The notes: a model not told the origin generated them from the letters alone. 19,489 nt of DNA from Streptomyces violaceorubidus (GCF_000717995.1 NZ_JODM01000054.1:1-19489), one strand, 5' to 3'. Positions 7,251 to 15,248 are shown, counted from the first letter of the stretch. Numbers and translations are program-made.

Positions 7251-9133
7251 GGATCGACGCGTACGAGGACCCCGGCACACCGGACCGCCGGGGCGGCTGG
7301 CGGTATCTGGCGTGGCTCGTCCGGCGGCAGTGGCCGCGGTGCCTGGCGGGGGCGGTGCTCGCCAGCGCCTGGATGGTGCTGCTGGCGGCGACGCCGTACC
7401 TGATGGCCCGGGCGGTCGACCACGGCCTGGTGCCGGGTGACCTGGGCGCCCTGGCGGGCTGGACGGGCGCCATGGTGGCCGTCGGCGCGGTCAACGCGTG
7501 GCTGGGGATGCTGCGGCACCGCACGATGACGAAGGTCCGCATGGACGCCAACTTCCGCACCGTCAAGGTGGTCGTCGGGCAGGCGACCCGGCTCGGCGCG
7601 GCGCTGCGCGGGCAGGTGGGGACCGGTGAGGTCGTCACCATCGGCGTGGGCGACGTGCAGACCATCAGCACGACCCTGACCGCCGTGGGGCCGGGCATCG
7701 GCGCGATCGTCGCCTACGCGGCGGTCGGCGGGCTGATGCTGTCCGTGTCGACCGGGCTCGCCCTGGTGGTGCTGCTCGGGGTGCCGGTGCTCGGGGTGCT
7801 CCTCGGCCCGCTCATGGGACGGTTGCAGGGCCGGGAGGCCGAGTACCGCGAGCGGCAGTCCGTGCTGACCGCGCGGATCGGCGACCTCGCGGGCGGACTG
7901 CGGGTGCTGAACGGGCTGGGCGGCAAGGGCCTGGTCGCGGACGCCTTCCGCCGGGACTCGGCCCGGCTGCGCGCACAGGGCTACCGGGTCGGCGCGGTGA
8001 CCAGCTGGATCCAGGCCCTCGGGGTGGGGCTGCCGATGCTGTTCCTGGCCCTGGTGACCTGGCTGGGCGCCCGGCAGGCCGCACAGGGGCACATCAGCGT
8101 GGGCGAGCTGGTCTCGGTGTACGGCTATGTCGTCGCGCTGGGCTGGCCGGTGGCGTTCCTCATCGAGATGGGCCACCAGCTCAGCCGCGGCGTGGTGGCC
8201 GCCCGCCGCGTCGTCGCCTTCCTGCACCTGGAACCGGCACCCGACGACGGCACCCGGGACGCCCCCGCGGAACCCTCGGTGCTCCACGACCCGGCCTCGG
8301 GCGTACGGATCGCCCCCGGCCGCCTGACCGCCCTGGTCACGAGCCGCCCCTCCGACGCCACCGACGTCCTGGACCGCCTGGCCCGCTACGCCCCCTCCGA
8401 CGCGACCTGGGGAGACGTCCCCCTGACCGACATCCCCCTCCCCCAGATCCGCGCCCGCATCCTGGTCGCGGACCCGGAGGCAGACCTCTTCGCAGGCACC
8501 CTGAGCGATGTCGTGGGCGTTCCGGAAGCGGGTCCCAGCGGCGCGGGCGGTGTCGATGTGCGCCACCGCCGCGCGGGCGCGACAAGCCACGACACACCCG
8601 CAGACGCCGATGCGGTCGCAGAAACAGAAGCAGACGCATACACATACACATACACATACGCAGACACGGACACGGAACGACCGCCCGGGGCAGACGGGTT
8701 GGCGAAGCTCACCGCCGCCCTCCACGCGGCCGCGGCCGAAGACGTCGTCCGCGCCCTCCCCGAGGGACTGGACACCCGGGTCGCGGCCCAGGCGCGCGAC
8801 CTGTCGGGTGGCCAACGCCAGCGCATCCGCCTGGCGAGGGCCCTTCTGACCGACCCCGAAGTACTCCTCGCCGCCGAACCCACCTCCGCCCTGGACGCCC
8901 ACACGGAGGCCACCGTCGCCGACCGTCTCAAGCGGGCCCGCCAGGGCCGGACCACCGTGCTGGCCGCCACCTCACCCCTCCTCCTCGCCCGCGCGGACGT
9001 CGTGCACCACCTGGTCGACGGCAAGGTCGCGGCGAGCGGCACGCACCGCGAACTCCTGGACACCGAACCGGGGTACCGCGCCCTGGTCGCGCGGGACGAC
9101 GAGGGCACCGAAGAAGGGGCAGCGGCCCGATGA
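7247..9133 (+). CDS. ABC exporter half-transporter with degenerate NBD, exporter pair 2, first subunit
   Basis: Half-transporter of 628 residues with a normal-looking six-helix membrane domain (CLAGAVLASAWMVLLAATPYLMA, LALVVLLGVPVLGVLLGPL) and a heavily altered NBD. The Walker A position (about 363-373) reads LVTSRPSDATD with no GxxGxGK. The Q-loop Gln is replaced (ADPEADLF). Walker B reads LLAAEPTSALD, with Ala543 for the Mg-binding Asp although Glu544 remains. The H-loop His is lost (AATSPLL). In contrast the signature LSGGQRQR (519-526) and the D-loop SALD are perfect. A roughly 60-residue insertion precedes the signature and includes YTYTYTY. The protein cannot bind ATP in the standard way but could offer its LSGGQ to the next gene's Walker site. 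GTG at 7247 overlaps the previous TGA (GTGA). The reading frame is intact with no stop, so this looks maintained rather than a pseudogene. Confidence 0.9.
   Translation: MRIDAYEDPGTPDRRGGWRYLAWLVRRQWPRCLAGAVLASAWMVLLAATPYLMARAVDHGLVPGDLGALAGWTGAMVAVGAVNAWLGMLRHRTMTKVRMDANFRTVKVVVGQATRLGAALRGQVGTGEVVTIGVGDVQTISTTLTAVGPGIGAIVAYAAVGGLMLSVSTGLALVVLLGVPVLGVLLGPLMGRLQGREAEYRERQSVLTARIGDLAGGLRVLNGLGGKGLVADAFRRDSARLRAQGYRVGAVTSWIQALGVGLPMLFLALVTWLGARQAAQGHISVGELVSVYGYVVALGWPVAFLIEMGHQLSRGVVAARRVVAFLHLEPAPDDGTRDAPAEPSVLHDPASGVRIAPGRLTALVTSRPSDATDVLDRLARYAPSDATWGDVPLTDIPLPQIRARILVADPEADLFAGTLSDVVGVPEAGPSGAGGVDVRHRRAGATSHDTPADADAVAETEADAYTYTYTYADTDTERPPGADGLAKLTAALHAAAAEDVVRALPEGLDTRVAAQARDLSGGQRQRIRLARALLTDPEVLLAAEPTSALDAHTEATVADRLKRARQGRTTVLAATSPLLLARADVVHHLVDGKVAASGTHRELLDTEPGYRALVARDDEGTEEGAAAR
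8639..8659 (+). repeat. TACACA hexanucleotide repeat in an NBD insertion
   Basis: The 6-bp unit tacaca runs for three and a half copies in frame, encoding YTYTYTY at residues 465-471. It lies in a low-complexity Asp/Ala/Thr/Glu stretch that uses gca and aca codons, which are rare in this otherwise G/C-ending sequence. The local drop in GC is conspicuous and marks the insertion as young or differently constrained. Confidence 0.85.
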
Positions 9134-10896
9134 CACAGCTGCCCGTCGCCGAGCGCGCCGACGTCCGCCGGGCCGCGGCCGGCCTCGTGCGCGCCGACCG
9201 GAGGTCCTTCGCACTCGTCCTGGTGCTCAACGCTCTGGCCGCCATGACCGGGCTCGCGGGTCCGTGGCTGCTGGGCCGGATCGTCGACGAGGTGCGCGGC
9301 GGGCGCGGCGTGGACGCCGTGGACCGGCTGGCCCTCGCCATCCTGCTGTGCTCGCTGGCGCAGTTGCTGCTGGCCCGCTGGGCGCGGTACGTGGGGCACC
9401 GGTTCGGGGAGCGGACGCTCGCACGGGTGCGGGAGCGGTACGTGGAGCGGGTGCTCGCGCTGCCCGCGTCGGTGGTGGAGCGGGCGGGGACCGGGGACCT
9501 GACGACCCGCGGCACCGCCGACGTCACCACGGTCGGCACGACGCTGCGCGACGCCGGTCCGGACCTGCTGGTGAACGCGGTGCAGGCGCTGTTCCTCATG
9601 GGCGCGGTGTTCGTGCTGGACCCGCTGCTCGGCCTGGTCGGGGTCCTCGGGCTGTCGCCGGCCTGGCTGGCGCTGCGCTGGTACCTGCGGCGGGCGCGGG
9701 CCGGGTACCTGGCCGAGGGCGCGGCCACCTCGGACGTCGCCGAGAGCCTGGCCGCGACGGTGGCCGGGGCCCGCACGGTCGAGGCGTTCGGGCTGGCGGA
9801 GCGGCGCGTGGCGTCGAACCGCGAGACGCTGGAGGTCTCGCGGCGCTCCCGGTTCAGGACGCTGTTCCTGCGCAGTGTGTTCTTCCCCGCGGTGGACATC
9901 TCCTACGTCCTTCCCGTGGCGGGCGTACTGCTGCTCGGCGGGGTGTCGCACGCGCACGGGTCGGTGAGCCTCGGCGCGGTGGTGTCCTGCGCCGTGTACC
10001 TCCAGCAGCTGACCGGACCGCTGGACGAGGTGCTGATGCGGGTCGAGCAACTGCAGGCCGGTGCCGCCTCCTTCGCCCGGGTGGAGGGTCTGGCGCGGGC
10101 GCCGCGGGCGAGGCCGGACGAGGCGGCGGTGCCCGCGGACGACCGGATCGACGTGTCCGGTGTGCGGTACGCCTACGAGCGGGGCGGGGAGGTGCTGCGC
10201 GGGGTGGACCTGACCGTGCGGCCGGGCGAGCGGCTGGCGGTCGTCGGTCCCTCGGGGGCCGGCAAGACCACGCTGAGCCGGCTGCTGGCGGGCGTCGACG
10301 CGCCGACCCGCGGCTCGGTGACGGTGGGCGGGGTGCCCGTGGTCGCCCTGGACCCGGAGCGGCTGCGCCGTCAGGTGGTGCTGGTCACCCAGGAGCACCA
10401 CGTGTTCCTGGGGACGGTCCGCGACAACCTGCTGATCGCCGAACCGGGGGCCACCGACGAGGAGTTGTGGGCGGCGCTCGCCGCCGTGGGCGCCGAGGGG
10501 TGGGTGCGGGAGCTGCCCGGCGGCCTCGACGCCGAGCTGGGGGCGAAGGAGGACGCGCACTCCACGGACGGCTCGCAGGCCCAGCAGCTCGCCCTGGCCC
10601 GGGTGGTGCTGGCCGACCCGCACACGCTGATCCTGGACGAGGCCACGGCCCTGCTGGACCCGACGACGGCCCGGCACACGGAGCGGGCGCTGGCCGCCGT
10701 ACTGAAGGGACGTACGGTCATCGCCATCGCGCACCGCCTGCACACCGCGCACGACGCCGACCGGGTGGCGGTGATGGAGGACGGCCTGCTGACCGAACTG
10801 GGCACGCACGACGCGCTGGTGGCGGCGGGCGGGACGTACGCGGCCCTGTGGGGGTCCTGGCACGGGGAGCCGGTGGCCGACCGGGCCACCGGCTGA
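9130..10896 (+). CDS. ABC exporter half-transporter, exporter pair 2, second (catalytic Walker) subunit
   Basis: Half-transporter of 588 residues and the last gene of the exporter operon. Six-helix membrane domain (FALVLVLNALAAMTGLAGPWLLG, AVFVLDPLLGLVGVLGL, YVLPVAGVLLLGGV), then an NBD with Walker A GPSGAGKTT (Lys379), Q-loop TQEHHVFLGT, Walker B LILDEATALLD (Asp503, Glu504) and H-loop IAHRLHT. The signature motif is lost: the LSGGQRQ position reads TDGSQAQ (479-485). This is the mirror image of the previous protein, so a heterodimer would have exactly one complete composite ATP site, this Walker site plus the partner's LSGGQ. The ATG at 9130 overlaps the previous TGA (ATGA), with AAGGGG about 10 nt upstream. 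The substrate is unknown, and no adjacent peptide precursor or maturation gene is visible. Confidence 0.94.
   Translation: MTQLPVAERADVRRAAAGLVRADRRSFALVLVLNALAAMTGLAGPWLLGRIVDEVRGGRGVDAVDRLALAILLCSLAQLLLARWARYVGHRFGERTLARVRERYVERVLALPASVVERAGTGDLTTRGTADVTTVGTTLRDAGPDLLVNAVQALFLMGAVFVLDPLLGLVGVLGLSPAWLALRWYLRRARAGYLAEGAATSDVAESLAATVAGARTVEAFGLAERRVASNRETLEVSRRSRFRTLFLRSVFFPAVDISYVLPVAGVLLLGGVSHAHGSVSLGAVVSCAVYLQQLTGPLDEVLMRVEQLQAGAASFARVEGLARAPRARPDEAAVPADDRIDVSGVRYAYERGGEVLRGVDLTVRPGERLAVVGPSGAGKTTLSRLLAGVDAPTRGSVTVGGVPVVALDPERLRRQVVLVTQEHHVFLGTVRDNLLIAEPGATDEELWAALAAVGAEGWVRELPGGLDAELGAKEDAHSTDGSQAQQLALARVVLADPHTLILDEATALLDPTTARHTERALAAVLKGRTVIAIAHRLHTAHDADRVAVMEDGLLTELGTHDALVAAGGTYAALWGSWHGEPVADRATG
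10868..10894 (+). terminator. Hairpin at the end of the exporter operon
   Basis: A perfect 11-bp stem (agccggtggcc and its complement ggccaccggct) with a 5-nt loop ends on the first base of the TGA of the last exporter gene. There is no T-tract, which is common in Streptomyces terminators. The hairpin doubles as coding sequence for the last residues of the protein. Confidence 0.5.
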
Positions 10897-10981
10897 GCGG
10901 ACGGGCGGCGGCCCGCCGAGAATGCCGGCAGGCGAAGATTCCGTTTATCGAACGTGAACGCCCGGTCAACGAACCAAATCC

Positions 10982-11038
10982 AGCCAACTTACTGACGCGC
11001 CCCTGACAAGTAGCGCTTTCTCCTGCCACTCTTCCGTC
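10982..11038 (+). promoter_or_regulatory. Promoter block of the first metalloprotease, shared with the second
   Basis: Contains ctgaca (11003-11008), an 18-bp spacer and cactct (11027-11032), followed by tccgtc. The same elements occur at the same spacing upstream of the second protease (13442-13498), including gccaac exactly 20 bp before ctgaca. Conservation between paralogous promoters that otherwise differ points to a functional promoter or regulator site. The minus-35 resembles TTGACA and the minus-10 is a poor match. The predicted leader is about 150 nt. Confidence 0.55.
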
Positions 11039-11125
11039 GGCCCTCCACAGCGCCCCCACAGCTTCCCCACGAGTGCTGTGCAGCGGCCGGCTCGTAGCAC
11101 GTGGTTTCTGCGTACACAGTTCCGC

Positions 11126-11148
11126 CCGGGCGGCCACCCGCCGCCCGG
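11126..11148 (+). other. Hairpin in the 5' leader of the first metalloprotease
   Basis: Perfect 8-bp inverted repeat (ccgggcgg and ccgcccgg) with a 7-nt loop, lying within the long leader 42 nt before the GTG start. It is G/C only and has no following T-run. It could be an mRNA-stabilising or attenuating structure, or chance in G/C-rich DNA. Confidence 0.35.
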
Positions 11149-11189
11149 TCTCCCCGGCCGCGTGATCCGCGGCCACGCAGAAGGAGTCA

Positions 11190-13247
11190 GTGTTGAGCAG
11201 CAGCACTCCCCACAGACGCACCTCCCACACCCCTTCCGCCGCGTCCTCGCGCCGCACCACGCATCGGCGGGCCGCGGCCGTCGCGCTGGCCGGTGTCGCG
11301 GCGCTGATCGCCACGGCGGTCCAGTCCGGCACCGCCACCGCGGCCCCCGAGCCGACCCCCGCCAAGGGCGCCGAGCTGGTCCGGCTCACCCCGTCCCAGC
11401 GCGCGGAACTGATCCGCGACGCCAGCGCCGCCACGGCGAAGACCGCCGACGACCTGGGCCTGGGCGCCAAGGAGAAACTGGTCGTCCGCGACGTGCTCAA
11501 GGACCGCGACGGCACCCTGCACACCCGCTACGAGCGCACCTACGACGGTCTGCCCGTCCTCGGCGGCGACCTCGTGGTGGCCGGTGGGGCGGGGAAGGCG
11601 GAGCAGGTCGTGAAGGCCACGGCCAAGGCCATCAAGCCGGCCACCGTGACGCCGAAGATCTCCGCCGCGAAGGCCGAGGCCCAGGCCGTGTCGGCCGCGA
11701 AGGCCGCCGGGGCCGAGCAGCCGGACGCCGACCGCGCCCCGCGCAAGGTAATCTGGGCGGCGAACGGCACCCCGGTCCTCGCCTACGAGACGGTCGTCGG
11801 CGGCCTCCAGGAGGACGGCACCCCGAACGAGCTGCACGTCATCACCGACGCCGCCACCGGCGCCAAGCTGTACGAGTACCAGGCCATCGAGAACGGCACC
11901 GGCAACACGATGTACAGCGGCACGGTGACGCTGGGCACCGCCCAGTCGGGCTCGTCGTACACGCTGACCGACACGGCGCGCGGCAACCACAAGACGTACA
12001 ACCTCAACCGCGGCACCTCCGGCACCGGGACGCTCTTCTCCGGCTCCGACGACACCTGGGGCAACGGAACCGCCTCCAACGCGGAGACCGCCGGCGCCGA
12101 CGCCCACTACGGGGCCGCGCTGACCTGGGACTACTACAAGAACGTGCAGGGCCGGTCCGGCATCCGCGGCGACGGTGTGGGCGCCTACTCCCGGGTCCAC
12201 TACGGCAACAACTACGTCAACGCCTTCTGGTCCGACAGCTGCTTCTGCATGACCTACGGCGACGGCTCGGGCAACACCAACCCGCTCACCTCCATCGACG
12301 TGGCCGCGCACGAGATGACCCACGGCGTCACGTCCAACACCGCGGGACTCAACTACAGCGGCGAGTCCGGCGGACTGAACGAGGCCACGTCCGACATCTT
12401 CGGCGCGTCGGTCGAGTTCTACGCCAACAACTCCTCGGACGTCGGTGACTACCTCATCGGCGAGGAGATCAACATCAACGGGGACGGCACCCCGCTGCGC
12501 TACATGGACAAGCCCAGCAAGGACGGGGCGTCCAAGGACTACTGGTACTCGGGGATCGGCGGGGTGGACGTCCACTACTCGTCGGGCCCGGCGAACCACT
12601 TCTTCTACCTGCTGAGCGAGGGCAGCGGCACCAAGACCATCAACGGTGTCACCTACAACTCGCCCACCTCGGACGGCCTCCCGGTCACCGGCATCGGCCG
12701 CGCCAAGGCGGAGAAGATCTGGTTCCGCGCGCTGACCACCAAGTTCACCTCGACCACCAACTACGCGGGCGCCCGCACCGGCACCCTCGCGGCGGCCGGT
12801 GAGCTGTACGGCACCGACAGCGCCGAGTACACCGCGGTGGCGAACGCGTGGGCGGGCATCAGCGTCGGCTCCCGGCCGGGCGGCGGCGGCCCCGGCGGCG
12901 GCACCACGTTCGAGAGCACCACGGACGTGAACATCCCCGACTACGGGTCCGCGGTGACCTCGTCCCTCACCGTCTCGGGACGCACCGGCAACGCGCCGAG
13001 CAACCTCCAGGTGGGCGTGGACATCGTGCACACCTGGCGCGGTGACCTCCAGATCGACCTGGTCGCGCCCGACGGGTCGACCTACCGCCTGAAGAACAGC
13101 GGCAACGACCCGGCGGCGGACGTGCACGAGACCTACACGGTCAACGCCTCCTCCGAATCGGCCAACGGCACCTGGAAACTGCGCGTCCAGGACCTGGGTC
13201 CGGCGGACACCGGCTACATCGACGCCTGGCGGCTCACCTTCCCGTAG
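11190..13247 (+). CDS. Secreted M4 (thermolysin-like) zinc metalloprotease with C-terminal P domain
   Basis: Extracellular neutral protease precursor of 685 residues. A Sec signal peptide (Arg-rich start, AAAVALAGVAALIATAV core, likely cleavage near ATAA-PEP) is followed by an FTP/PepSY propeptide (about 60-225) and the M4 catalytic domain. Zinc and catalytic residues are visible: HEMTH (His374, Glu375, His378), third ligand Glu398 in GGLNEATSD, and active-site His462 in DVHYSSGPANHFF. After a Gly-rich linker (GGGGPGGG) comes a P domain (about 572-685; TWRGDLQIDLVAPDG, TGYIDAWRLTF), the module found on proprotein convertases and many secreted bacterial proteases. AAGGAG at 11181-11186 lies only 3 nt before the GTG and 6 nt before the following TTG, so the start may be either. 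The protein is a close paralogue of the next gene's product, with long identical DNA runs. Confidence 0.95.
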   Translation: MLSSSTPHRRTSHTPSAASSRRTTHRRAAAVALAGVAALIATAVQSGTATAAPEPTPAKGAELVRLTPSQRAELIRDASAATAKTADDLGLGAKEKLVVRDVLKDRDGTLHTRYERTYDGLPVLGGDLVVAGGAGKAEQVVKATAKAIKPATVTPKISAAKAEAQAVSAAKAAGAEQPDADRAPRKVIWAANGTPVLAYETVVGGLQEDGTPNELHVITDAATGAKLYEYQAIENGTGNTMYSGTVTLGTAQSGSSYTLTDTARGNHKTYNLNRGTSGTGTLFSGSDDTWGNGTASNAETAGADAHYGAALTWDYYKNVQGRSGIRGDGVGAYSRVHYGNNYVNAFWSDSCFCMTYGDGSGNTNPLTSIDVAAHEMTHGVTSNTAGLNYSGESGGLNEATSDIFGASVEFYANNSSDVGDYLIGEEININGDGTPLRYMDKPSKDGASKDYWYSGIGGVDVHYSSGPANHFFYLLSEGSGTKTINGVTYNSPTSDGLPVTGIGRAKAEKIWFRALTTKFTSTTNYAGARTGTLAAAGELYGTDSAEYTAVANAWAGISVGSRPGGGGPGGGTTFESTTDVNIPDYGSAVTSSLTVSGRTGNAPSNLQVGVDIVHTWRGDLQIDLVAPDGSTYRLKNSGNDPAADVHETYTVNASSESANGTWKLRVQDLGPADTGYIDAWRLTFP

Positions 13248-13282
13248 GCCGGCCGGCCCGCGGGTGCGCCACCCTCAAGTCG

Positions 13283-13323
13283 GGGCGCCGCTCCGGAGGT
13301 TCGACTCCTCCGGCGCGGCGCCC
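13283..13323 (+). terminator. Strong hairpin after the first metalloprotease
   Basis: A 17-bp stem with a single mismatch (13283-13299 against 13307-13323) and the 7-nt loop ttcgact, 35 nt past the TAG. Very stable, so probably the terminator of the upstream gene, although no T-run follows. The apical part looks like a tRNA T-arm (5-bp stem and TTCRANY-type loop), but no cloverleaf surrounds it. Confidence 0.65.
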
Positions 13324-13441
13324 TCTCCATGTCCGGCCCGACCGACGGTTTTTGCCGACTGCTTACGCACGCCTTGTTGCCGCTTGACCGAGGTCACACG
13401 GCCTTCACATTCCCGCACCCCACCCCCGGCCGACTGTTTTC

Positions 13442-13498
13442 GGCCAACATCATCGCGCCCTCCTGACATGTACGCGACTTCGGTGTCAGTCTTCCGTC
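13442..13498 (+). promoter_or_regulatory. Promoter block of the second metalloprotease
   Basis: Carries ctgaca (13463-13468), an 18-bp spacer and cagtct (13487-13492), then tccgtc, with gccaac at 13443-13448. Every element matches the block before the first protease in order and spacing. The intervening bases differ, which makes the conserved positions informative. The predicted leader is about 70 nt. Confidence 0.55.
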
Positions 13499-13570
13499 AC
13501 CCACAGCACCACTTCGCAGCAACCGGCCGGACACCCCACGCCGACCGGATCCCCCACCGAAGGAGCTCGT

Positions 13571-15220
13571 GTGTCCTCCCTCTTCACGCGCCACAAGCGG
13601 ACCACCCTGGCCCTGGCCACGGCGGTCGCCGCCGGAGCGATGCTCACCACCGGTCTGACCGCGGGCAACGCCGCCGCCGACAGCACCGCGCCGTCGGCCC
13701 TCCCGGGCGCCCCCGTCCTGCTCTCGGGCACCGCCCGCAGCGCGCTCATACAGGAGCAGCAGGCGGGCGCGGCCGGCACCGCCCGGGAGATCGGCCTCGG
13801 CGCCAAGGAGAAGCTGGTCGTCAAGGACGTGGTCAAGGACCGCGACGGCTCCGTGCACACCCGCTACGAGCGCACCTACGACGGCCTGCCCGTCCTCGGC
13901 GGCGACCTCGTCGTGCACCGCTCGGAGTCCGGCGCCACCAGAGGCGTCACCAGGGCGACGAAGGCCGCCGTCGAGGTCGCCACCGTCACCCCGAAGGTGA
14001 AGGCGGCCCGGGCCGAGCAGCAGGCACTGGCCGCCGCCGAGGACGCCGGATCGTCGAGGACCGCGGCCGACTTGGCGCCCCGCAAGGTGATCTGGGCCGC
14101 CCACGGCAAGCCCGTGCTCGCCTACGAGACCGTGGTCGGCGGCCTCCAGGACGACGGCACCCCGAACGAGCTGCACGTCATCACCGACGCCACCACCGGC
14201 GCCGAGCTGTACGCGTACCAGGGCATCGAGACCGGCTCCGGCAAGAGCCTCTACTCGGGCACGGTCTCGCTCGGCACCACCAAGTCGGGCTCGTCGTACC
14301 AGCTCTACGACACCGGGCGCGGCGGCCACAAGACGTACAACCTCGCCCGCAAGACCTCCGGCACCGGCACCCTGTTCACCGACGCCGACGACACCTGGGG
14401 CACCGGCGCCGCCTCCAGCGACCCCCAGGACCAGACCGCAGCCGTCGACGCCGCCTACGGCGCCCAGGTCACCTGGGACTTCTACAAGGACAGTTTCGGC
14501 CGCAGCGGCATCAAGAACGACGGCAAGGCGGCCTACTCCCGCGTCCACTACGGCAGCAACTACGTCAACGCCTTCTGGTCCGACAGCTGCTTCTGCATGA
14601 CCTACGGCGACGGCACGGGCAACACCAACCCGCTGACCTCGCTGGACGTGGCCGGGCACGAGATGAGCCACGGCGTCACCTCCAACACCGCGGGACTCAA
14701 CTACAGCGGCGAGTCCGGCGGCCTCAACGAGGCGACCAGCGACATCTTCGGCACCGGCGTGGAGTACTTCGCGAACAACTCCGCCGACAAGGGCGACTAC
14801 CTCATCGGCGAGAAGATCGACATCAACGGGGACGGCACCCCGCTGCGCTACATGGACAAGCCCAGCAAGGACGGCGCGTCCAAGGACTACTGGTCCTCCG
14901 GCCTCGGCGGCGTCGACGTGCACTACTCGTCCGGCCCCGCCAACCACTTCTTCTTCCTGCTGGCCGTGGGCAGCGGGGCGCGGACGGTCGACGGGGTGAG
15001 CTACAACTCCCCGACCTCCGACGGCTCCACCGTCACCGGCATCGGCCGCGCCAAGGCGCTGCAGATCTGGTACAAGGCGCTGACCGCGTACATGACGTCG
15101 ACGACCAACTACAAGGCGGCCCGCACGGCGACCCTGAACGCGGCCTCCGACCTGTACGGCTCGTCCAGCACCGAGTACAAGACGGTGGCCGCGGCCTGGA
15201 CCGCGATCAACGTGAACTGA
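13571..15220 (+). CDS. Secreted M4 (thermolysin-like) zinc metalloprotease without P domain
   Basis: Extracellular neutral protease precursor of 549 residues, paralogous to the gene before it. Signal peptide (RHKRTTLALATAVAAGAML core, cleavage probably after GNAAA), FTP/PepSY propeptide (KLVVKDVVKDRDGSVHTRYE; YDGLPVLGGDLVV), then the catalytic domain with HEMSH (His363, Glu364, His367), Glu387 in GGLNEATSD and His451 in DVHYSSGPANHFF. It ends right after the C-terminal helical part of the M4 domain (YGSSSTEYKTVAAAWTAINVN), where the paralogue continues into a Gly linker and P domain. GTG at 13571 has AGGAG 5 nt upstream. It is expected to be secreted and autoprocessed. It has its own promoter and terminator, so it is likely monocistronic. 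Confidence 0.95.
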   Translation: MSSLFTRHKRTTLALATAVAAGAMLTTGLTAGNAAADSTAPSALPGAPVLLSGTARSALIQEQQAGAAGTAREIGLGAKEKLVVKDVVKDRDGSVHTRYERTYDGLPVLGGDLVVHRSESGATRGVTRATKAAVEVATVTPKVKAARAEQQALAAAEDAGSSRTAADLAPRKVIWAAHGKPVLAYETVVGGLQDDGTPNELHVITDATTGAELYAYQGIETGSGKSLYSGTVSLGTTKSGSSYQLYDTGRGGHKTYNLARKTSGTGTLFTDADDTWGTGAASSDPQDQTAAVDAAYGAQVTWDFYKDSFGRSGIKNDGKAAYSRVHYGSNYVNAFWSDSCFCMTYGDGTGNTNPLTSLDVAGHEMSHGVTSNTAGLNYSGESGGLNEATSDIFGTGVEYFANNSADKGDYLIGEKIDINGDGTPLRYMDKPSKDGASKDYWSSGLGGVDVHYSSGPANHFFFLLAVGSGARTVDGVSYNSPTSDGSTVTGIGRAKALQIWYKALTAYMTSTTNYKAARTATLNAASDLYGSSSTEYKTVAAAWTAINVN

Positions 15221-15248
15221 CCGGAGGGACCGAGGCGCCAACACGGCG

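Larger units (their letters stand above)
13248..13570 (+). other. Intergenic region between the tandem proteases
   Basis: This 323-bp gap holds the terminator hairpin at 13283-13323, then a relatively T-rich stretch, then the conserved promoter block at 13442-13498 and an AGGAG at 13561-13565 placed 5 nt before the GTG at 13571. I find no small gene in it. Confidence 0.7.

Noticed and set aside
7247..9133. Third exporter gene as a pseudogene
   Set aside because: The frame is intact over 628 codons, start and stop overlaps with its neighbours are preserved, and the signature and D-loop motifs are perfect. Loss is confined to motifs the partner supplies.
13290..13325. tRNA gene at the T-arm-like hairpin
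   Set aside because: No D-arm, anticodon arm or matching 5' acceptor strand is found upstream.
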